From: Proteobacteria bacterium UBA1858 | GTDB taxonomy: Bacteria; Pseudomonadota; Gammaproteobacteria; UBA4575 | NCBI GenBank assembly: GCA_002338385.1 | Contig: DDIE01000003.1 | Span: 1-9,533, forward strand | Reading direction: 5' to 3' | DNA length: 9,533 bases | Shown: in pieces, positions 5,546 through 9,533 of the stretch | How positions within the stretch are numbered: position 1 is the first letter of the stretch | Layout of the letters: each line of letters opens with the position of its first letter | Notes under the pieces: generated by a model | Told to the model about the DNA's origin: nothing | The model's input: only the letters and a program-made list of their open reading frames with translations | Database searches by the model: none | Position numbers and translations under genes: made by a program

Positions 5546-5914
5546 ATGATTCAAATGCAATCAAATCTTGATGTGGCTGATAATAGTGGCGCACGCAGAA
5601 TACAATGTATCAAAGTACTGGGTGGCTCGCATCGACGTTACGCGGGGATTGGAGATGTCATAAAGGTCAGCGTCAAAGATGCTATCCCGCGCGGCAAGGT
5701 CAAGAAAGGCGAAGTTTATAACGCCGTTGTGGTTAGAACAGCGAAAGGTGTACGTCGTGCAGATGGCTCACTGATACGCTTTGATGGCAATGCTGCTGTA
5801 TTACTGAACGCACAATTGCAGCCCATTGGCACACGCATCTTTGGACCGGTAACACGTGAGTTACGTTCAGAGAAATTCATGAAGATTATTTCACTTGCAC
5901 CTGAAGTGCTATAA
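5546..5914 (+). CDS. rplN: 50S ribosomal protein L14
   Basis: The 122-residue protein is nearly invariant in size (123 in E. coli). MIQMQSNLDVADNSGARRIQCIKVLGG, the GDVIKVSVKDAIPRGKVKKGE strand region (36-56) and RRADGSLIRFDGNAAVLLN (70-88) identify L14. It binds 23S rRNA next to L3 and L19, forms bridge B5/B8 with the 30S, and is the docking place of the silencing factor RsfS in other bacteria. It is the first gene of the spc group; AGAGGG (5532-5537), overlapping the rpsQ stop, provides one of the best binding sequences in the window. Confidence 0.98.
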   Translation: MIQMQSNLDVADNSGARRIQCIKVLGGSHRRYAGIGDVIKVSVKDAIPRGKVKKGEVYNAVVVRTAKGVRRADGSLIRFDGNAAVLLNAQLQPIGTRIFGPVTRELRSEKFMKIISLAPEVL

Positions 5915-5932
5915 GAGTCGGTATACAACGTT

Positions 5933-6250
5933 ATGAATAAGATCAAAAAAGGTGATGAAGTGATTGTTATCACCGGTAAAGACAAAGGTCGTCGCGGTAC
6001 CGTGACGAACATACAGGCTGACGGGAAAGTATTGGTAGAAAATATCAATATGGTCAAGAAGTCGCAAAAGCCCAATCCTAATCAGGGCGTGACGGGTGGC
6101 ATAATTGATAAGGAAATGCCGATCCAATTATCGAATGTGATGCTGTTTAACCCGGCGACAGGTAAGGGCGACAAAGTCGGTATCAAGACTTTAGAAGACA
6201 GCACTAAGGTTCGTTACTTTAAATCTAATGGCGAAGTGGTGGATGTGTAA
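5933..6250 (+). CDS. rplX: 50S ribosomal protein L24
   Basis: The 105-residue product (104 in E. coli) has an N-terminal KOW motif, GDEVIVITGKDKGRRGTV (7-24), then NMVKKSQKPNPNQGVTGGI and the C-terminal KVRYFKSNGE. L24 is one of the two initiator proteins of 50S assembly and binds domain I of 23S rRNA near the tunnel exit. The ribosome-binding sequence is weak: only AAGAG overlapping the rplN stop. The stop codon shares one base with the rplE start. Confidence 0.98.
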   Translation: MNKIKKGDEVIVITGKDKGRRGTVTNIQADGKVLVENINMVKKSQKPNPNQGVTGGIIDKEMPIQLSNVMLFNPATGKGDKVGIKTLEDSTKVRYFKSNGEVVDV

Positions 6251-6282
6251 TGGTTAGGTTGCAGCAGTTTTATAACGACACA
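6244..6282 (+). promoter_or_regulatory. Candidate S8-binding translational operator at the rplE start
   Basis: TGTGT (6244-6248) pairs with ACACA (6278-6282), and GTTA (6253-6256) pairs with TAAC (6273-6276). The asymmetric internal loop between the two stems holds AATG of the rplE start codon on one side and one G on the other. In E. coli S8 represses the spc operon by binding a helix with internal-loop bases at this same place, the L24/L5 junction. The position agrees; I did not recognise the full S8 core, and short stems like this can arise by chance. Confidence 0.3.
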
Positions 6283-6789
6283 GTGCGTGACCAGTTAATG
6301 GCGCAGTTTAAGTATGACAATGTCATGCAAATTCCTCGTATTGAGAAAGTCACCCTCAATATGGGTTTGGGTGAGGCAACAAAAGATAAGAAAGTGATCG
6401 AGCACGCAGTCGGTGACATGGAAAAGATCGCGGGTCAAAAAGCAGTCGTTACATTATCCAAAAAATCGATTGCTGGATTTAATATACGTGATGATTGGCC
6501 AATCGGGTGCAAAGTGACCTTGCGAAGAGAGCGCATGTATGAATTTTTGGATCGACTGATCAATATTGCTATTCCACGTATTCGAGATTTTCGTGGGGTT
6601 AATGGCAAATCATTCGACGGACGAGGTAACTACAGCATGGGTGTGAAAGAGCAGATCATTTTCCCGGAAATTGATTATGACAAGATAGATGCGATTCGTG
6701 GTATGGACATCTGCATCACCACCAGTGCAACAAATAACGCAGAAGCTAAGGCGCTACTTGCTGCCTTTAGTTTCCCATTTAAGAACTGA
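6250..6789 (+). CDS. rplE: 50S ribosomal protein L5
   Basis: The length of 179 residues equals that of E. coli L5. Conserved blocks include VMQIPRIEKVTLNMGLGEA (25-43), SIAGFNIRDDWPIGCKVTLR (73-92), IPRIRDFRG (108-116) and SFDGRGNYSMGVKEQIIFPE (121-140). L5 binds 5S rRNA with L18 and L25, lies in the central protuberance and contacts the P-site tRNA and S13 (bridge B1b). Its ATG overlaps the rplX stop (TAATG). In E. coli this start is the control point for S8 repression of the spc operon. Confidence 0.98.
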   Translation: MVRLQQFYNDTVRDQLMAQFKYDNVMQIPRIEKVTLNMGLGEATKDKKVIEHAVGDMEKIAGQKAVVTLSKKSIAGFNIRDDWPIGCKVTLRRERMYEFLDRLINIAIPRIRDFRGVNGKSFDGRGNYSMGVKEQIIFPEIDYDKIDAIRGMDICITTSATNNAEAKALLAAFSFPFKN

Positions 6790-6799
6790 GGCTAGATCG

Positions 6800-7105
6800 A
6801 TGGCAAAAACATCTATGGTACAACGCGAGCAAAAACGCGCACGTACAGTCAAGAAATATACCAATAAGCGTGCTCAGCTAAAGGCCACCATTAAAAGTGC
6901 CTCAACAAGTTACGAAGAGCGTGAAGCAGCTGCACTGGCACTCCAAAAGCAGCCGCGTAACGCTTCTAAAGTAAGACAACGTAACCGCTGTAACATTACC
7001 GGAAGGCCGCATGGCTTTTATCGTAAGTTTGGTCTTGGTCGCAATAAATTGCGTGAAGCTGCCATGCGTGGAGATATTCCAGGCCTGGTTAAAGCGAGTT
7101 GGTAA
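6800..7105 (+). CDS. rpsN: 30S ribosomal protein S14, zinc-independent long form
   Basis: From the ATG at 6800 the protein is 101 residues, exactly the E. coli size, starting MAKTSMVQREQKR. The C-terminal half carries RQRNRCNITGRPHGFYRKFGLGRNKLREAAMRGDIPGL (59-96, cited in parts: NRCNITGRPHG, REAAMRGD). Only one cysteine (Cys64) is present, so this is the C-minus form that needs no zinc. S14 completes the 30S head between S3, S10 and S19. The frame is open upstream into rplE, but the MAK start and a GAGG at 6788-6791 overlapping the rplE stop fix the start. Confidence 0.98.
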   Translation: MAKTSMVQREQKRARTVKKYTNKRAQLKATIKSASTSYEEREAAALALQKQPRNASKVRQRNRCNITGRPHGFYRKFGLGRNKLREAAMRGDIPGLVKASW

Positions 7106-7117
7106 AGGGGAAATAGT

Positions 7118-7513
7118 ATGAGTATGAGTGATCCAATCGCAGACATGCTGACGCGTATCCGCAATGGTCAAAGCGCGGATAAAGTGGCTGTAGAGATGCC
7201 ATTCTCTAAATTTAAAGAGTCTATCGCCAAGGTGCTGAAAGACGAGGGCTATATTAAGGATTATTCAGTTGAGGGTGAGGGCGTTAAAAAACATCTGATC
7301 GTTGAGCTGAAATATTACATGGGTAAGCCAGTTATCGACAAAATCAAAAAAGTCAGTCGTCCGGGTTTACGTATTTACAAAAGTGCAGAACAACTGCCGC
7401 GTGTCATTGGTGGCCTAGGTATCGCGATTATCTCAACATCTAAAGGTGTGATGACCGATCGCACAGCGCGTGAAAATGGGCAGGGTGGCGAAGTCATCTG
7501 TACGGTTGAATAA
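7118..7513 (+). CDS. rpsH: 30S ribosomal protein S8, likely regulator of the spc genes
   Basis: This 131-residue protein (130 in E. coli) opens MSMSDPIADMLTRIRNGQ and ends with the RNA-binding C-terminal domain: VSRPGLRIYK (79-88), GLGIAIISTSKGVMTDR (99-115) and GGEVIC. S8 binds helix 21 of 16S rRNA and organises the central domain of the 30S. In E. coli it also represses its operon by binding mRNA near the rplE start. A good AAGGGG binding sequence precedes the start. S14 lies 12 nt upstream and L6 14 nt downstream. Confidence 0.98.
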   Translation: MSMSDPIADMLTRIRNGQSADKVAVEMPFSKFKESIAKVLKDEGYIKDYSVEGEGVKKHLIVELKYYMGKPVIDKIKKVSRPGLRIYKSAEQLPRVIGGLGIAIISTSKGVMTDRTARENGQGGEVICTVE

Positions 7514-7527
7514 ACAATAGAAGAATT

Positions 7528-8055
7528 ATGTCTAGAATTGCAAACAAACCTGTCGAACTGCCCACTGGCGTAGAAATCAAGCTCGATGGACAGAATGTGA
7601 CAGCCAAAGGTAAAGTCGGTGAAATGGTCCTTGCCGTTCATCCGAGTGTACAAGTCCTGCAGGATGAAAAAACTCTGTCAGTTAAACCAGAAACTCCATC
7701 AGCTGTGGCGATGGCGGGCACCATGCGATCGTTACTGGATAATTTAGTGGTCGGTGTATCCACAGGATTTGAAAAGAAATTAGAATTGGTGGGTGTGGGC
7801 TATCGCGCTCAAGCCAAGGGCAAGAGTCTAAATTTGTCGTTAGGTTTCTCTCACCCAGTTGAATATCCGGTACCTGAGGGCATCAGCATAGAAACACCCA
7901 GTCAAACGGAAATAGTCATTAAAGGCTACGACAAGCAGCGTGTTGGTCAAGTAGCTGCTGAGATTCGCGCTTATCGTCCACCGGAGCCGTACAAAGGCAA
8001 GGGTGTGAAATATGCAGATGAGCGCATTATTCGTAAAGAAGCTAAGAAGAAATAG
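7528..8055 (+). CDS. rplF: 50S ribosomal protein L6
   Basis: The 175 residues (177 in E. coli) form the two repeated domains of L6, with MSRIANKPVELPTGV at the start, a GTMRSLLDNLVVGVSTGFEKKLELVGVGYRA junction (64-94, given in parts: GTMRSLL, LELVGVGYRA) and the signature EPYKGKGV (153-160). L6 binds the sarcin-ricin loop region of 23S rRNA, where translation factors act, and is involved in late 50S maturation. The tail is lysine-rich (EAKKK). A GAAG sequence precedes the ATG. Confidence 0.98.
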   Translation: MSRIANKPVELPTGVEIKLDGQNVTAKGKVGEMVLAVHPSVQVLQDEKTLSVKPETPSAVAMAGTMRSLLDNLVVGVSTGFEKKLELVGVGYRAQAKGKSLNLSLGFSHPVEYPVPEGISIETPSQTEIVIKGYDKQRVGQVAAEIRAYRPPEPYKGKGVKYADERIIRKEAKKK

Positions 8056-8073
8056 TGTAACTAGAATATTGTC

Positions 8074-8427
8074 ATGGATAAAAAATTATCAAGAATACGT
8101 CGCGGTAAAAAAACACGCTTTAAGATTCGTGCCCAGGGCGCCATGCGCTTATGTATCAATCGCACACCACGTCACATCTATGCGCAGGTTATAGATGACG
8201 GTTCTGCGCAGGTGCTGACAAGTGTGTCTTCTCTGGATGGCGAAGTGAAAGGCAATGTTAAGTACACCGGTAATGTAGAAGCGGCCAAGCTGGTAGGTAA
8301 GTTAGTCGCTGAGCGTGCTAAGGATAAAGGGATTACCAAAGTAGCCTTTGATCGATCTGGATTTAAATATCATGGTCGTGTGCAGGCATTAGCAGATGCA
8401 GCTCGAGAAGCTGGATTAGAGTTTTAA
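8074..8427 (+). CDS. rplR: 50S ribosomal protein L18
   Basis: The length of 117 residues equals E. coli L18. It starts MDKKLSRIRRGKKTR (the flexible basic tail that binds 5S rRNA), has RTPRHIYAQVIDD (30-42) and the conserved end FDRSGFKYHGRVQALADAAREAGL (92-115, in parts FDRSGFKYHGR, ALADAAREAGL). L18 delivers 5S rRNA together with L5. The 18 nt before the ATG contain no GGAG-like sequence, unlike most neighbours, so initiation probably depends on ribosomes arriving from rplF. Confidence 0.98.
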   Translation: MDKKLSRIRRGKKTRFKIRAQGAMRLCINRTPRHIYAQVIDDGSAQVLTSVSSLDGEVKGNVKYTGNVEAAKLVGKLVAERAKDKGITKVAFDRSGFKYHGRVQALADAAREAGLEF

Positions 8428-8453
8428 AGTAAGCAGTATTTAAAAGGTAAATT

Positions 8454-8963
8454 ATGGCTGGAGCAGAAATCACTACTAAGAGCGCTGATGGACTTCAAGA
8501 AAAGTTAGTCGCAGTCAATCGTGTTGCTAAAGTAGTTAAAGGTGGTCGTCAATTTGGTTTTACCGCATTAACTGTAGTTGGTGATGGTGAAGGCAAGATT
8601 GGTTTTGGTTATGGCAAGGCTAAAGAAGTTCCTATTGCTATCCAAAAGGCGATGGAAAAAGCGCGCCGTAGCATGACCCATATTCCACTCAAAGATGGCA
8701 CTTTGTATTATCCGAAAGTCGGTATTCATGGTGCAGCTAAAGTTCATATGCAACCGGCCTCAGAAGGTACAGGTATTATTGCTGGCGGTGCTATGCGTGC
8801 CGTGTTTGAAGTGTTGGGTGTCAGAAATGTTTTGGCCAAGTGTATTGGTTCGCGTAATCCAATTAATGTGGTGCGCGCTACTATTGCTGGTTTAGAAGAT
8901 ATGCAGTCACCTGATTCTATTGCCTCTAAGCGCGGTAAACGCGTTGAAGATATCATCGGTTAA
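8454..8963 (+). CDS. rpsE: 30S ribosomal protein S5
   Basis: The 169-residue product (167 in E. coli) has the N-terminal dsRNA-binding-like domain with VNRVAKVVKGGR (21-32) and FTALTVVGDGEGKIGFGYGKA (36-56, in parts), then the C-terminal domain with MQPASEGTGIIAGGAMRAV (99-117) and NPINVVRATIAGLE. The loop at 21-32 is where spectinomycin-resistance changes occur; Ala25 replaces E. coli Ser22, a common natural variant, so no resistance is claimed. S5 helps form the mRNA entry and decoding accuracy centre with S4. AAAAGG lies 6 nt before the start. An ATG-starting frame overlapping its end belongs to rpmD. Confidence 0.98.
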   Translation: MAGAEITTKSADGLQEKLVAVNRVAKVVKGGRQFGFTALTVVGDGEGKIGFGYGKAKEVPIAIQKAMEKARRSMTHIPLKDGTLYYPKVGIHGAAKVHMQPASEGTGIIAGGAMRAVFEVLGVRNVLAKCIGSRNPINVVRATIAGLEDMQSPDSIASKRGKRVEDIIG

Positions 8964-8979
8964 GCGTAGAGATAGTTCC

Positions 8980-9162
8980 ATGAGCAAACAATTACAAGTG
9001 ACATTAATCAAGAGTATCCATGGCCGTCTCAAGTCACATCAGGCCTGCGCACGTGGTCTTGGTATTCGTAGAATCCATAACCCGGTGACTGTCAACGATA
9101 CCCCTGAAAATCGCGGCATGATAAACAAGATTCAATACATGCTTAAGGTAGAGGAATTATAA
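8980..9162 (+). CDS. rpmD: 50S ribosomal protein L30
   Basis: From the ATG at 8980 the protein has 60 residues (59 in E. coli): KQLQVTLIKSIHGRLKSHQ, then GLGIRRIHNPV and the conserved DTPENRGMINKIQYMLKVEE. L30 is a small peripheral 50S protein. The frame stays open upstream into rpsE, but L30 homology begins at MSKQLQ, which fixes the start. The binding sequence is weak (TAGAGA). Only one base separates its stop from rplO, and the end of this gene supplies the rplO ribosome-binding site. Confidence 0.96.
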   Translation: MSKQLQVTLIKSIHGRLKSHQACARGLGIRRIHNPVTVNDTPENRGMINKIQYMLKVEEL

Positions 9163-9163
9163 G

Positions 9164-9533
9164 ATGCGTCTGAATAATATAAAGCCCGCGGCTGGCAGTC
9201 GCAGCTCCAGTAAACGTGTTGGTCGTGGTATTGGCTCGGGTTGGGGTAAAACATGTGGACGTGGTCACAAAGGTCAGAAGTCACGCTCGGGTGGATTTCA
9301 TAAGGTCGGTTTTGAGGGTGGTCAAATGCCTTTGCAAAGAAGATTACCTAAAAGTGGTTTTACTTCAAGAAAGAATAACACTGCTAGAGTAAGACTGGGC
9401 CAATTAGAATTTGATGGAAACGAAAATATTACGATCGAGATATTGAAAGAAAAAAAAATAGTTTCGCATAAAGCAAAAGATGTAAAGATTTTCCTTTCTG
9501 GGCAATTAAAAAATAAAATTAACTTAAATGGGA
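9164..9533 (+). CDS. rplO: 50S ribosomal protein L15 (partial, cut by window end)
   Basis: 123 codons are visible with no stop; E. coli L15 has 144, so about 20 residues are missing at the window edge. The N-terminal part is classic: MRLNNIKPAAGSRSSSKRVGR, then GRGHKGQKSRSGG (32-44) and GFEGGQMPLQRRLPKSGFTS (49-68). L15 extends this glycine/basic arm deep into 23S rRNA during 50S assembly. GAGGA (9151-9155) inside rpmD lies 8 nt before the ATG. From about residue 59 the gene turns AT-rich: bases 9361-9533 have 50 G or C of 173, and all five arginines from Arg59 on use AGA, while the six before use CGT or CGC. The C-terminal half is also lysine/asparagine-rich and less like E. coli. Confidence 0.96.
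   Translation, partial: MRLNNIKPAAGSRSSSKRVGRGIGSGWGKTCGRGHKGQKSRSGGFHKVGFEGGQMPLQRRLPKSGFTSRKNNTARVRLGQLEFDGNENITIEILKEKKIVSHKAKDVKIFLSGQLKNKINLNG

Noticed and set aside
6689..6799. Long N-terminal extension of S14 within rplE
   Set aside because: S14 homology starts exactly at the ATG at 6800 (MAKTSM), with a GAGG site before it; the upstream part is out-of-frame rplE.
8920..8979. N-terminal extension of L30 within rpsE
   Set aside because: L30 homology begins at ATG 8980 and the upstream 20 codons are out-of-frame rpsE.
1..9533. A novel defence, mobile or biosynthetic system
   Set aside because: Every substantial gene is a standard ribosomal protein in standard order; no accessory gene interrupts the cluster.

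Overview
This window is the core ribosomal-protein gene cluster of a bacterium, almost certainly a gammaproteobacterium. The proteins match E. coli homologues (recalled from memory) nearly residue for residue over long stretches, S14 is the 101-residue zinc-free form, and the gene order is the classical str-S10-spc order. The base composition is moderate and I cannot name a genus. All genes are on the + strand.

Layout. Bases 1-21 are the last codons of a tuf (EF-Tu) gene. After 28 nt comes rpsJ (S10), followed by a terminator-like hairpin and a 450-nt stretch without an obvious gene (365-814). From 815 to the right edge the genes are packed tightly: rplC, rplD, rplW, rplB, rpsS, rplV, rpsC, rplP, rpmC, rpsQ (rest of the S10 operon), then rplN, rplX, rplE, rpsN, rpsH, rplF, rplR, rpsE, rpmD and rplO (spc operon). 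rplO is cut by the window edge after 123 codons. Gaps are at most 40 nt, and three junctions overlap (rplD/rplW by 4 nt, rplP/rpmC and rplX/rplE by 1 nt). The S10 and spc blocks are separated by only 12 nt, so they probably form one transcript.

How the genes work together. The products are building blocks of both ribosomal subunits: eight of the 30S (S10, S19, S3, S17, S14, S8, S5, all in the head, neck or body, give seven here plus nothing further) and fourteen of the 50S including the tunnel-lining L4 and L22, the peptidyl-transferase-supporting L2, L3 and L16, and the 5S rRNA binders L5 and L18. Strictly counted, the window holds seven small-subunit genes and fourteen large-subunit genes. 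Equal output is normally kept by feedback of L4 (S10 operon) and S8 (spc operon) on their own mRNA.

The unusual part is 365-814. In E. coli rpsJ is the first gene of the S10 operon and the L4-responsive leader lies in front of it. Here rpsJ sits directly behind tuf and is followed by a terminator-like hairpin, and a structured leader lies in front of rplC instead. That leader holds a strong 35-nt palindrome, several alternative stems, and a long hairpin running into a T tract that looks like an attenuator. My inference is that S10 has been moved into the str (tuf) transcript while L3 and all downstream genes kept or gained their own regulated leader. I see no mobile element, RNA gene, CRISPR array or novel protein system.
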